Shown here one piece after another: positions 23,127 to 35,800 of a DNA stretch of 64,000 bases (position 1 is the stretch's first letter; each line of letters opens with the position of its first letter). The stretch comes from Cladobotryum mycophilum (Eukaryota; Ascomycota; Sordariomycetes; Hypocreales; Hypocreaceae): the NCBI GenBank assembly GCA_036429605.1, contig JAVFKD010000004.1:4216001-4280000 (forward strand), written 5' to 3'. The translations under genes were made by a program, and so were the position numbers. Under the pieces are notes generated by a model that had not been told where the DNA came from, made no database searches, and worked only from the letters and a program-made list of their open reading frames with translations.

Positions 23127-24018
23127 GGTGACTCAGTGCGGCGATGGAATGTTGGGTATCAGCAATGGTATTTGGCGGTGGGGTTTGCTTGGGTGGGTGA
23201 CTGTGACAGCTGAGTTGATCAAGCTCAGGATGGGTGTCTAGGTCGTTGAGATCCCGAGAATGTTGTGCAAAGGGGCAGCCTTATATGAGAAGATTTGTAG
23301 GAGCAATTCGGCCATTGCGGCGGCCGTGTTGATGGGTTTATATGCTAGTTGGTTGAACAAGGGTCAATATTCATAGTAGGTTCAATGAAGGTGGCATTCA
23401 CAAGATTGATAATGGGATAAATCTGAACGAGAAGCTTGAGGATACATGTTTTATTATCATTAAGAAATATGAATGACGCTAAAGAATAACGCCTTTGTAT
23501 GATGTGTATCTGTTTATTGTAGATTCGCCCCCTTGACATGTAATCAACAAAGAGATTCTAGACGTTCTTTATACGATGCTCTTTTTCTTCACAAACAGTA
23601 TGTAAATAGAACTAATATGCTTTGTGAATTTTGATGGACGGGGAGATGATGGAACTCAGGCATTCAAGTATTTATTCAAGGGAGTTGATATCCATCTGAT
23701 GGCGTCGCTGTCACGAGACGAGTGACTGCGAGTTGGTGGAAGGTACAGGCGGTGCGACTTAATGAGAAGGCATGTGATCGCCTAATTTACCGTCGTCACT
23801 GTCATATAAATAATACTAACTCATTATTCAGGCATCAATTTGTAGATACTCTTCGCATTCACACTTTGTTCATCACCTCAATTGAGCACTACCCTAAACT
23901 TTCATCGCCATCACCAACGCCATCTATCACCACCAACCTGGAGAGCATCTCTTTGTTCAACATCTAAAATACAGAGTATTAGGACCAAGAGCATTCACGC
24001 CAAAGGGAGGTTGGAATC
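23127..24018. other. intergenic and leader of the next gene
   Basis: AT-rich around 23380-23640. The last ~200 bases are CA/CT-rich (repeated CACC/CATC words), typical of a fungal 5' leader for the gene starting at 24019. Confidence 0.4.
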
Positions 24019-24487
24019 ATGACAACCCGTGAAGTCGAAGTTGCGCTGGCCAAGTCGCAACCACACGCCACTGGTGTCGGCCCAGTGCAAGCCGACACAG
24101 AAGGTATGGTCAACATCAACCAAGGGAATGCTTTTGGAAGGATATTCATCTTGGTTTTTTATAATAAATGTTAACCATAAGTGTAGTAATACCTCAGAGT
24201 CTGCTCCATAAGCAGCACAATCTCGCCGCCATGTCCAATGGAAAGACGCTTCCGTCTGTGGACGCAACAGTTCAAGACGGGGATCCTCTCGCAGTATGTG
24301 CATTCAGGGCATCTGCAATCTCTAAGAACAATACGGCTTACAAATTTGGCAACAGGATCGGGTCTTCAACAGAGGAGCCCAAACACCCGGCTCGCTCGTG
24401 GAGCAGATTGACACCCAGATCCGCCTCAGGGCAGCCACCAATGAACGACTTGACAACAACAACAACAACAAGGCCACTAGGGAATGA
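24019..24487 (+). CDS. Small three-exon fungal protein of unknown function
   Basis: Exons 24019-24103, 24187-24293 and 24356-24487, with introns of 83 and 62 bp; 107 aa. All three phases match and each intron has good GT..AG ends. The protein is hydrophilic and has no signal peptide or membrane segment. The central part includes HKQHNLAAMSNGKTLPSVDA; the last exon reads GSLVEQIDTQIRLRAATNERL and then an asparagine run from a CAA/AAC-type repeat. I do not recognise a family. The gene is invisible to single-frame searches because each exon is short. Confidence 0.6.
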
Positions 24488-24675
24488 TTGACGAGTGGCT
24501 CAAAGAACGATGCCCATTGAAACAAGTAGAATAGACTAGTATTTATTCTCATCCTACGCAAATTGCACAGTGTGTACCGAATGCAAATCCGTTCCTGTTC
24601 GCCCAAGTTTTATCTCGTACAGTGTATGAATTCATGAATCGTTCAAATTGACTCTCTACACCCATTTCTACCAAT

Positions 24676-26401
24676 CTAAAATCTTCGATCACACTTGAGG
24701 AATACTTGTCCAAGAGGTCGGCTTGCTTGAAGGGCGTTCATGTCAAAGTCGGGCAACGGTGTTGACGTCGGGTTCCCCTTCTTATCGCATCGCTTGAAGT
24801 CAAAGTTCGAGATGAAGAGCGCACTGGTAATGGTGATTTCGAGTTTTGCCATCTACTCGTATGTTAGCACTTGACCGATAATAGACGCTCTAGCAAAAGC
24901 TTACCCTCATGCCCAGGCAGGGATGAAGTCCAGCTCCCCATCCAATGTAGCCCATCGGCTCTTGCTTGCCCTCGTCTCTGTCGTTGAGATATCGGCCGGG
25001 GTTCCACTTCGAAGGGTTCTGGTACAGGTTTTCGTTCATATGTGCGTCTTCCAGAGGATACACCTTGAAACACGAAATGTCAGCGTCAATTTACTAACTC
25101 TCGAGCGAGGAGACTAACCGCAAATGCGTCTTTGGGGATGACTACTCCAGTATTGCCGACAGGAATATCCTTGCCGCTGGTATTCTGTCGCATGGAGGCT
25201 CCGGGAAGGTTTAGACGAATGCTATCAAGTAAGCCGGCATAGAGGATTGGGAACTCTGACTCCCATTGCTCAAGGGTGAGCCGTGAGAGAATGTTTTTCG
25301 GATCTTCGTCAACGGTTGCTCGGTACTTGGCGACCACTCCATCGACCTCGGTCTGCGCCTTGTCATACCAGTATGGATCCTGCGCCAGATAGCAGAGAAT
25401 CCATGCGACCTGGATTCCGGTATTGATGAGGCCGGCAAATAGTGCGCCTAGAATGAACTGGATTATGTTAATTAGCGATGAACAACAGCAAGCAATCATC
25501 CAGACCAAACATACTGCAGAGATGGTCAGGTCGTTATCGCCACTATCCATCAACATCTGCATCGCATCGTCTTCTGTCCTTCCAGTCTTCTTCCTGTCGG
25601 CTACGATACCGCTCAAAATGCGGTGCATCCGAGCACCAGACCAGAGCTTTCGGAGTTTGAAGGGCGTCGGCAGCGAAGGGAACAGAATTTCGATCGCCGA
25701 AGATCCATCTATTTTGATGAACAGATCTAGCGTCTCCTTGACGAGCTTTGGATTGTTGGCGACGTCGTGAGAGCCGGTGGTTCGGTGTGTCATCTTGTAT
25801 ACGATGGGATACAATTTCTCAAAAGGATCCATCACGGTTGAGACATCGAAACTAAGTAGATCGTCCTCGAGATCTCTGAAATAGTATGGAATGACGCGGC
25901 TGAGATGCTCCTTGGTTGTGAACCGCTTGAACAGGGTGCTAAAGTACTGGCTCAAATTGCGTCCCGCTATCTGGTCGATATCTGGACCAGAGGCAAAGAG
26001 TGCCCTGAAGCTGTTCATTCAATCAGCGCACGCCCTGAGAATTGACCAACAATGCAACCGAATAAATCTTACCCAGCATTCAAATTCAGCCCTCGGGCCG
26101 AGTAAAATGCCTGCCGAGCCTCCAGACCAGACAAAGCAACAATGGGATACGTTCCATAATAAAAGTTGAAGTGGCCGTTAGAACTTTTGTTTTTGCCCTC
26201 TCTGAAAAAGTCACCCCTTGCGGTGAAGAACTTGAGCGAGCCCAGAACAGGCCAGCCTTTCTCGGTCCAGGATGCGCCTGGAGGTAAAGCAGAGCGCTTC
26301 AAGCCGCGGGCGAAGAGGATGATGATGGTGGTGACGACCAGCACCAGAGTACTGGCGGGCCAGTTCTGAGGGGACGTTAAGGTCCCTACAATGCTCACCA
26401 T
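24676..26401 (-). CDS. Cytochrome P450 monooxygenase
   Basis: Five exons (26073-26401, 25515-26010, 25119-25457, 24905-25063, 24676-24852) with introns of 62, 57, 55 and 52 bp; 499 aa, all frames intact. An N-terminal anchor (TLVLVVTTIIILFARG) precedes the Pro-rich hinge LPPGASW. The oxygen-binding I helix reads LGALFAGLINTG. The heme loop is GWGAGLHPCLGMR, with the Cys ligand at the exon 4/5 border region. The K-helix ExxR motif reads DSIR, with Asp where Glu is nearly invariant. It is an ER enzyme needing a P450 reductase; the substrate is unknown. The start is the ATG at 26401; an upstream TTG frame extension is not credible. It neighbours a GMC oxidoreductase (28150-29983) on the same strand. 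Confidence 0.92.
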
Positions 26402-28149
26402 GTTGAATAGCAATAGTAAGTGTCGAAGGGTGTTGCTGAGCTACCACGGTAGGTAGCGATGCATAGAGCCTGGTAGTTTGGTAAGGGGGAGGGGGAAGTC
26501 GATGAATTTAAACAGCCACATTGTTTGCTGTCCTCCATGCTCTTCTCCGTATATATCTTGCTATCCCCTTTGGGAAACCCCACGTACCAACATTAGTGAC
26601 GCGGAGAAAAGAAAGATCTCAGTCCTCCCAGAACAGGGATGTGCTGATCTTGTCTTCTTTTTAGAGCGCAAATGAGACTACGGATGCAGCTACTGATGCA
26701 ACGCCTGCATGGGACACTTTTCCTGCCTTGGAAACTGGATGTCTTGTTTTCCATGAGTTTGAAAAGGTAGAATGGCAGTGGAACGATGCATGGTTTGAGA
26801 TGGCAGTGCAGTATTAACACGAGATGCACGTTTTCTGGCTGCATAAGTCTGTAGCTTCATCTTGTCATGCAGACGCTTATGATAATTTCTTAGAAAAAAA
26901 TTAAGATCTGACTGTTGGAATATTTGCCTCAGCAGCTGGTATGCTGCGGCACGCATTGTCTATTCTCTCCCCCACCTCAAGACGCACACACACAACTTCG
27001 CCTCGGCATAGGGACTAGCCGGTATGCTTGATGAGACTTTGTAATCACTCTGTGAAAGTTATCCAGGCAAAACTTGCACAAAGCAAAGCACTGACCAGTT
27101 TCAAGTCCACAGTCCGTCCTTGGAGATGGGTGAGGGGGCAACCAACTCCTCCTAGGGGTAGTAATTTACGCGTAACTGAGTTTAGTTCCATCGACCTCGT
27201 TTTCGGAATGCCACTTCCCGAGACTCTAGACTTGGATGCTTCAGCCAGTCAGCGGCCTGAGAAATGACATTATGCATGCGCCTTTGGCTGCCATCCATGT
27301 CCCGGATTAAGACACCCGCCCGCACTGGAGATACTAGATATCCGTCACTACTGTTCACCACTGCCGGGTTCTATCTATACTTGGAGATGGCTTGTCATAC
27401 TCATACGTAGTGGGTGGCTTATCATCAAGTTAGAAGAGGTTGGCTCTGTAAGAGAGCCCTATCCATAGACGTTGCAGCGTCGACTATTGAGGCGCGGGGA
27501 TGACATTCTGTGCTGCTAGCTCGGCGGGGATGTAGATGAGGGTCCACCCGAAAAACAGGTGGAGGCTCTCCTTACGTTGTGTACGATTAATAAACATCAT
27601 GCTGTAACTGAAACTGGTAATATACGATTACGATCGTACAAAGGTATGTATGGATGCTTAAGCGAATTGCAAATACGCGTAAAAAGGACTTGACCCCGCG
27701 TCAACAATTGCCCCGTAGGTTGATTGAGGTATTAGGTTACTCGACGGGGTCATCGGGCTCGGGACAATTGGCAAGTCCGCAAATTGCAACTCTTCCAACA
27801 TTCGTGATCTGCAAAGCAACATTGGTGAACAACGAAGAGCACGTCATTACTAACTTGTCTTTGTTTACTCTATTCGTACGGAGCACATCTAATCTATTTG
27901 AACTAACATGGCTTGTATAAACGATACTTGTCCAAGTTACAGAATAACTATACTGAGTAATAATGCTCTCCCTCCCCCCAGCTCCAGGGCGGGATTATCC
28001 ATATATGGTTGCATTGCGACAAGGAAGCTTGAAACATTGAACGGCCCAGTCCCGATACGAGTTCGAATGCGGTGCAAATGCCGGCACCATATGAGACATG
28101 ACAGGGCTTTCGGGGTTCCACCCGCTGGCTCTAGAGACTCACACCACTG
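26402..28149. other. intergenic
   Basis: 1.7 kb between the P450 and the GMC gene (same strand). No gene or RNA recognised; it holds the P450 promoter. Confidence 0.4.
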
Positions 28150-29983
28150 TCATCTACGAGCCTTGATGATAAACTCGGCTGCTCTCTCCGAGACTGCGTA
28201 CAAGGTCGCCGTGAGGTGTCCACTGAACTGCATCGGCAGCACGGACGCATCCACCACTCGAACGTTGCTCGTCCCGTACACCTTCAGTTCTGGGTCCACG
28301 ACACCGCCTAGTTCCCACGCCATCATGGACGCTGTGCCGATGGAGTGCGCGTTGGATCCGAAAAGCTCCTTTGTGGCACGCTCCCACTGCGAATCTGTCG
28401 CGTTCGGTGGCAGCTGCGCGGTGTCGGGCTTTGTTTGCTTTCCGGTGAACTGACTGATCGGTTCTGTGCTCCAGAATGTCTGGCAGAGGCGTCCCGCCGC
28501 GATCTCGACTTGGAGGTCAAAGTCGACCGAGAGGTACTTTGGGTTTATGCTCGGCTTGTTGATGTCGGTCACTGAGCTGAGGTGCACGCTGCCGCGACTA
28601 AAGGGCAGGAGATCCCAGTATGCGGACAATAGCGTGTTTCCGCCTCCTGTTGACAGGATCTCAGCTATCGTCACGCCCTTCTCAAAGATGAGTCCATGCT
28701 GAATGCCGAAAAGATATTCAAGCGCCGTGGCGTTGAGGGCTCCGTTGCTGGAATTTGCTACCTGGATGGCCCAACTCGCCAAGCTGGCCTTGGTTGAAGC
28801 CTCGATGGATCCAAGTTCACTGCCAAAGAGGCTGCTTGCATTAGCAAACGTGGTGTATGGCGGATATCCAAAGAAGGTGGCGTTGGTGGAGAATTCGAGA
28901 CTCATGTTTGGCTGGTCAATCATGTGTTCGCCAACGCCGGGGGAATCGACGATGGTCTCGATGCCCATCTTTTTCAGCAGCTGGGGGTTTCCAATACCGG
29001 AAAGCTCGAGGACGAGCGGTGTGCGTAACGAACCTGCCGATATGATGACTTCCTTCTTTGCCGTGAGGATCTTGCGTTGGTTGTCTGGTGTGAAATACTC
29101 AACACCAGATGCTTCTGGTAAGCTGATCTTTGATCCCGATTTCCAGACAATCTTGGAGACGGTCCCGTTCAACAGCTTCAAGTTCTTCCTGTCCTGGATC
29201 GGCCAGTAAAACGCCGTGGCAGAATCCCAGCGTAGGTTTAGTTCCGGATCCAAAGTTTGCGGCCAGGAACCGAATCCCGCCGTCGTTCCACTGTTCACAT
29301 CCTCGTTTACGCCTTGCCCGAGAGCCGCCCACGTCCCTTTGGCTTTATCGAAGAAAGTATCATTTAGCATTCCTGGATTGAATCCCACATGGAGATCTCC
29401 AGATGTTCCATGGTACTCGGATTCGAATGATGCCCCGACGGCAACCTGCCATGCCTCGGGTGGGTAGAACTTCTCCAGTTGCTTATAGTATTTCAGCAGT
29501 GTGTCCCAGTTCCAGCCCAGATTACCTAGTGCTTCCCATGCATCAAATTGAGCCCGATCGCCGCGGATATAAGTCATGCCTGCAGCAGTTTAGCACCGAA
29601 CTTCATCATGCGAATACTCATTACAGGCGTTTTGCCATACCATTCATCAAGCTAGTACCCCCTATCCCATGGCCAGCGTCGAATTCAATGATTCGGCCGT
29701 CAGCGCTGGCTTGAGGCACGCTTGAATAATTCCAATTCACGGGCGTTGGCGGTAGGCCAAACCATCCAAACGGATCAGTGACATTCGGATTGTGTCGCTG
29801 GTCAGAGCCGGGATCAATCACAGCGACGGTGTAGTTTGCATCTCGTGACAAGCGATTTGCTAGCAAGAGACCGCATGTTCCAGCGCCGACAATGATGTAG
29901 TCGTAGGATTCCGTTGTCGCTGCTAGAGACGGCTGTGAGAGGGCGGCTGATACCGTCAGCCATACTGGCAGCGATGCACGCAT
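28150..29983 (-). CDS. Secreted GMC-family FAD oxidoreductase
   Basis: Two exons, 29641-29983 and 28150-29579, with a 61-bp intron; 590 aa. A signal peptide (MRASLPVWLTVSAALSQPSLA) is followed by the FAD-binding YDYIIVGAGTCGLLLANRLS (GxGxxG at residues 33-38). The GMC loop GHGIGGTSLMNG spans the exon junction. The C terminus has GGVVDPELKVYGTSNVRVVD and the two catalytic-site histidine regions NAHSIGTASM and FSGHLTATLYA. Family members oxidise alcohols, aryl alcohols, glucose or choline with O2, and several work in secondary metabolism (e.g. patulin synthase). Secretion points to an extracellular alcohol or sugar oxidase producing H2O2. The substrate cannot be read. Confidence 0.92.
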
Positions 29984-31260
29984 CTTTTTATTTTATTTAT
30001 TGGCACGACATGTAGCCGGCGATTCGTTTTTTGAACGATGAACCCAAACACCACTTCATCTTGGAACTGGTCAAGGGTTAGCGCTAGTTATATGTCTTGC
30101 TGCTACCGATCGTTATCATAGACTTGCATCCCTATCAGCCTACCGCCCCCTTGCGGGCGTCGCAACATGACATGCGATTGTACCGTTCTCAGGATTCCGT
30201 CGGACCTTTGCAAAAACCGCCCGCATAACGTCAAGGGAACTGAGGCCCCCTCATAGGATTAATTAACTAAACATCCATCGGGCCGATGAAGCTCTAGAGC
30301 AAGAGCTGGTTGAATGATTGACGTTTGACATACCGGGTATATCCAAAGCTGAACCATAGTACACGCCACAGCCGCTCATGTCTCCCCAAGGAAAGGATGC
30401 CGCTTCCTGGTCGCTGTCCAAAGGGCGTGGGTAAGCGGCAGAGCCTCGATCCGTAAGTCGTATTCACATGCTCCGAATTCCTTCAAACCTCGTAGCTAGC
30501 TGTCCGATACAGTAGCGTAGAGTGTGGGATCTCACATGGAACAAATGGAAGTTGAATGAGTATCTATCTTTATCTTGAGATAAGAGTAGCCGTTCATGAT
30601 GTTAATTAGCCCCCTTAAAAGTTAGAGTGTTTCTTCCACGAAGCTACCCCTGTCCAGCTTGTCGATCATGGAACTCTAAGGGATATTTTTGCTCCCCACC
30701 TCCATACAGCAAGTTGTTGTTTCTGTCGACAGTTCTCCGTTTCCAACCACTTGCGATTGCAATTACACCTGGCTGTACGCGAACCGCTGCAATGTGCCGT
30801 GCTCTATTTTGCAATCTATGTAGCCTTAAAAGTCCGGCGCAAAGTATGCATATCAATAGCACATCTGGAATTGTCTTCTTTTAGCCCAGAGTATGGGGGA
30901 CGAGGAATCTTCCCTAGTGGCAGCTCTAAAATCGGGTGCTCACTAGCATCATCTTCTCACTCACTGCAGTATTCTCATAAGCATTAACTTAGCTTAGTAT
31001 TGGTTAAATATTGAGGTCAAGTCAATTTTTTTCTTCGAACTTGTTTTCTACGAAGCTGTGGATGATTGAGGGTACTTCTAGATATATAGTGGCACATTTC
31101 CATCTCGCATCGGATCACATCATTACATCTTCATGAATAACATTAGAATAATTACCACATGTGATTAAGTAGTGGCTACAAATGCCAAATAAGAATGAAA
31201 AGATGCCAAAAACTGTGCTCCCTTAGCGACGGAGGTGCGCAGTATGATAATGAAGCTGCT
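29984..31260. other. intergenic
   Basis: No gene supported. The left part is the GMC promoter; several short open frames have no protein character. Confidence 0.4.
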
Positions 31261-31690
31261 TACACACCATCGCCATCCAGCTCCTTACGCCGCCATCTCT
31301 AAAGAATGGCAAGCTGTTATTGAGAAGAGGAACTTCCACCAACTGAAACTGGAGCAATCAGACTTGGATGAATGACAACAATTGACTAAACGACACGAAG
31401 GGCTAGTTAAGCACATTCCGTTCAACATAGAGCTTCGACGATATACCTGCCTATGCTGCCAATGGTCAAAGTCTCGTACATGGACCCGAATGAATGATAA
31501 GAGTATTAGGGAGGCAATCTCAAAGCTGTTATGCATTTTGAGCACTTGGAACCAGCGAACAGAGCTGGATTGACACTGGAGCTAAGCGCATACTCACCTA
31601 GTGACTCGGAGCACTGATTCAAGGACAGTTATGTCGGAGCCGAGGGTGAGGATGATGATCTTGAGTCTAAACACTAGCTGCAGAATAATA
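31261..31690 (+). pseudogene. Remnant of a fungal F-box-type protein
   Basis: Reading + strand, the frame from ~31277 gives PAPYAAISKEWQAVIEKRNF, a segment typical of a large fungal F-box-like family (YA.VS.EWQ..IE...F..L.L). An in-frame TGA follows near 31369. The same frame then continues HEGLVKHIPFNIELRRYTC, after which a frame change near 31570 leads to LTLELSAYSPSDSEH and another TGA where the family has Trp (SEHWFKD). The order of motifs matches the family, so this is a decayed copy and not chance. No upstream start codon is convincing. Confidence 0.6.
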
Positions 31691-32074
31691 CCACCGGAGT
31701 CTATGATCCAAACGCGGATGTAGAAACGGCCGGCAGGTTGCTTTTCCGATGATGATGCTATACGACGATCCTACGCGATGATCTCACTAAAGTCGGGGGG
31801 ATTATTGACTGACCTAACCTAACGCCACGTAAGTGATAAATGTCGAGGAACTAGATCGAGAAAGAGAGATAGAGAGAAACCATACGCAGTCCGCCCTCAT
31901 TCGAGGACGAACAGTCTCTGTCGAGGAACTGTTCAATTACAAAATTGAAAAATATCGGTGTATCGAACTAGGCTATTGGCCCCTCTCCAACCACCTGAGG
32001 ATCTAAGTCCCACTCACCTTAGTTACTTACCCATATTGTGACCAAGCAATATACTGCCGTCCTCTCCTATGGCC
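31691..32074. other. intergenic with a short direct repeat
   Basis: TGTCGAGGAACT occurs at about 31843 and again about 31919. A G run followed by ATTATTGACTG near 31796 resembles a polypurine tract and LTR edge, but no retrotransposon structure can be completed. Confidence 0.25.
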
Positions 32075-32875
32075 TCAATCATCGTCCTCTTCACCTCGGC
32101 TTGTACTTCTTTTATACGGCTTTAGCCGCAAATTCCTCCTCCAATGCGGTGGCTCATAGATGTCCTTTTTATTTAACCAACCCCTGATGCTCGGATCCTT
32201 AAAGGTGCATCTGTGGTCCAACACCTCGTCCCATGACATATATCCACTGTCAACAACATGTTTCTGCAGCATATGCAGCATTGTATTGCGAGCATTGATG
32301 CGGTCGCCTTCCGGTCCGTTCTCTGCCACCATGGCCTCTAGATTCGTAATTTCCTCGCCCTCGACATGCGAAGCTTTGCTTTCAAACCATTCGTCCCACA
32401 TGCCATCAAGATTCTCACGTCGTGTCATCTCCAATCGATTGATTGTCGCCCGGACTTTGATGCACCATTTGTCCACATTTATTATGTTAGACAAATATAA
32501 GGAATATTTGTGTGGAACCAAATGTGCCTGATCGTAAGGTTCTCCGTCTATGTCTCGAATCTCCTTTCCCTTTTCTGCCTGTTTTTTCAAGGCATCTTCC
32601 TTGCTTAATAGCGCTGGTAGCATGGTCGTTATTTTTTTGCCTGTATACTTCTTCACTACCTCGACTATCCACGACTTCGCGCCTTTTACGGCCTCTGTGG
32701 CCGTGGCTTTTATTTTTTCTTGCATTGGCGACCCTTCCACCACCCGCCGCGGTAGTGTTCGCTTTCTGTTTGTCTTTATCGGGCTTCATAGGCGTTTTCA
32801 GCTTTGCCTTTGTGGATGTGCTTGTCTTGTTATCATTTTGCCCAGTTTCACCCTGGCTTCTTGTCTTAGGCGCAG
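32075..32875 (-). other. Variable C-terminal (payload-type) domain of the Tc-like protein
   Basis: This is the region after the Rhs core. It begins with a Lys/Thr-rich linker and continues, after a frame change within 32487-32743, as ~200 residues ending in a basic/acidic tail. It contains a DQAHLVPH segment that faintly recalls HNH-type nuclease histidines, but no family can be assigned. In bacterial TcC/Rhs proteins this position carries the exchangeable toxic enzyme. Confidence 0.45.
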
Positions 32876-35800
32876 TTCCATGAGGATCATGGAATTCGAT
32901 AGGGTTACTCGCAGCGTATTCGTAGATATTGACACCTCCAGCTGTCCCAATCGGATCACCACTCAACCAGCGACAGAGCCACGATATGTAATACCGCTGC
33001 TCCGAGTAATACAAACCAGTCTCCCGGTCGCGTTCCTTTCCCGCGTACCGGTATCTTTTCGGCGCCCTCTTGAGTCCGGCACGATAGGCTGTGCTTCCAT
33101 ACGGCGTGTACTCCTCGTAGGAGATGATGTTCCCTTCCTCGTCTAGCTCTAGCATGATGGAGTCGAGAAGATGTTTGAACTGAAACCGTATGAGCAGAGA
33201 TGGAAGCCCCTTCTCCTCTTGCTTGCGACCGGACCATCTCTCCACAATGGCCACGCTGCTGCCCCCGGCTTGAACGCGCACCGTGTCGCAGCGGAGAGAT
33301 ATCTCGCCCTGGCCGTCAAACTCCGTCACCTCCTCAATCTCATCAAGATAGACGCATTCGCTGGTCTTTACCATTCTGCCGTCTGCAACTTGTCTCTCCG
33401 AAATCTTGCGGGTTCTCTTGCCAAAGATATCATAGACATACCTATCCACTCGTTAGCAGTGTCAAAGATTTGCCGGGTTTTCTTCTTCTTTCTTTTATTA
33501 AAAAAAAAACAAAAAAAAAAAAACTCACCAAACAGTGTCTGGATGGCCTTCCTTCTTGATTTGAGAGGACGAACTTCGTAATTGATCGTGGTAGTTCCAT
33601 GTGGTGTGCGTGAGCCCTGGCATAGATAGGATATGGCCATGTTCATCGTATTCAAAGGCACGCCCATCCGGCTTGCCACCGATTGCAGTACTGGTCAGCC
33701 GGTTGTTAAACTTCCCGGGCTCCAGTAAACTTGGACTCTGGTACGAGTATGTTCTGCTCCATGAAGGGGTCTTTTGATCGTGGATAATGTGCTTCAATTG
33801 GAGAATATTGCCTGCCTCGTCATACGTGGACGTCTCCGTGTACCGAGCAACCGTGGTCGCATCTTCCGCGTGGATGGCATTGCCTGTGCCGGGCGTAAAG
33901 TCGTTGGAACCTGGCCCCGGTGCTCTGCCCTTTGTCTGGCCTAGATGTTCGCGGCCACTCGCCTCCACTAGCCGATACGCGGCATCATATGTATACTCGG
34001 AAGTCGGGGGAACGACACCGTTGTGGAAGTAGACGTCTTGGATCGCATGATCATGCTGACGTACTAGATTGCTGTTCGCATCATATGTGAACTCGACGTC
34101 CTGCAGCGCCTTCCCACCCCGCTTGATTGTCTTTCTAGTGACTCTATGGGATAGCTCGTCGTACTCCGTGACGGTCTTTGTGCCATTGATGTCTTGTGCG
34201 CACAGGATCTCTCTCAATTGCTCGTCATATTCGACCTTTGAGATGTGGTACTTCCAGTCCTCTCCCAGAAATTTCACCTTGATAGCAAAGAGGAGGCCAT
34301 TAGCATCGTATTCATGCATGTAGATTGTCCCATCAGCCGCAGTACGTGACGCAATTCGGCCAACCGCATCAAAGGTGGCCGAGGACTCATACACCCGTGG
34401 TTGGAGGTCGACTTCCCCGTTCCAGTCAATCGTGTCCCGGTAGTTAGTTGTAAGTCGCTGCTCTGAGAGGACGCAGTCCCCCTTTTCATCGTATTGCTTT
34501 TGAACGCGAACACCAGATTGGTCGTATTGCTTTAACACGCGCCCGCGAAGGTTGTGCTGTTCGGCGTCAACGAGGTCGGGCCTGTCTCCATACACCGTCC
34601 GCAAAACGCAAGCCTCCGCTGATTCGCCCTCCTTGACGAAGATATCGGTAGGTCGGCGCAAAGCGTCATGCTCTGTCCGAATCCTCGTGTTGTCTTCACG
34701 CCACTCGCAAACAATCGATCCGTTGATGTCATAAAATGTCGTGTTTGAGGAATGATCCATACTTTCCAGGAGGAGTGCTCGACCCTCCATGTCATAGCTG
34801 GACTGAGTGACCTTACGATCTAGTGCATCGACGATAGAAATTGCGTAACCCTGTATGTCCATGACAGATCTGATCCTTTCAAATTTCCCCCATTGTCAAC
34901 TACGTGCAGGAAGTCGTTGCCGAGGGAATCACAAAATGTTCTCGTTGGCGTGTTTTGATGCTTCAACGCTTTGTCTGCAGCCGCCTTCTCGACAACACCA
35001 AGCTGTCCTTCTCGGCGACACTCGTACCATGTTGGATGATACGAATCTTGCGGGAGTAACTTCACGACGCTGCCGATGAGGGGATCCTGGGATGGGTCTT
35101 GTGCAACCAGATCATTTCGGTCGTATTGTGTGGTCTGCCAGTTCCCATACACAGTCTTGGTCCAGGTATGATCGGGATACAGTGTGCCGATTGGTCTCTC
35201 TCGTACATCATAGAAGGTGAAGGCACTGTGTCCAGATCTGGCATTGTATCGAAAGTGATGGGAGTCACTGAAGCTAGGATCGAACTCTTGAACTTGAAGC
35301 CCTTTATTGTTGAAGACCACCCAGCCGCTGGTGAGCCATAGGTTCTTGGTAGATGGAGAGGCTCTTTGAACGCAGTGGTCATGAGAGTCATGGTAATCAA
35401 TATGGAGCTTGATGTCTCGAGAATCATAATTACCATGCTGCAGTGCCTCGATTGTCGTTACCGCCGTAGGACTTCCAGATCTCCAGAAGGCGTCATCATC
35501 TATTATATAACAAAGCGATAACTTGGCCAAGATTTTCCGCTTACCTCCCAAAGGATCATTGTAGAAGGATTCAATTTGTGACTTCGCTGGGGTTTGCATC
35601 AAAACCTTGAAGAGAATCGAGACTGCCCTCCACTTTTCCAACATTGGCAATACCAACTAATCTGCCCAGTGCATCCCAAGCAAACTGCGTCTTGTTCTGA
35701 TTGCATTCAATCACTGTATGAGGTGCCATGACTCTGTAGTCGTTCATTGCGGTTGAAATATTGCCTACAGCGTCGGTTGTGGTTTCGGCAAGGAGGGTAT

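Noticed and set aside
31796..31930. Possible LTR edge (G run, ATTATTGACTG, repeated TGTCGAGGAACT)
   Set aside because: No second LTR, target duplication or retrotransposon domain could be found.
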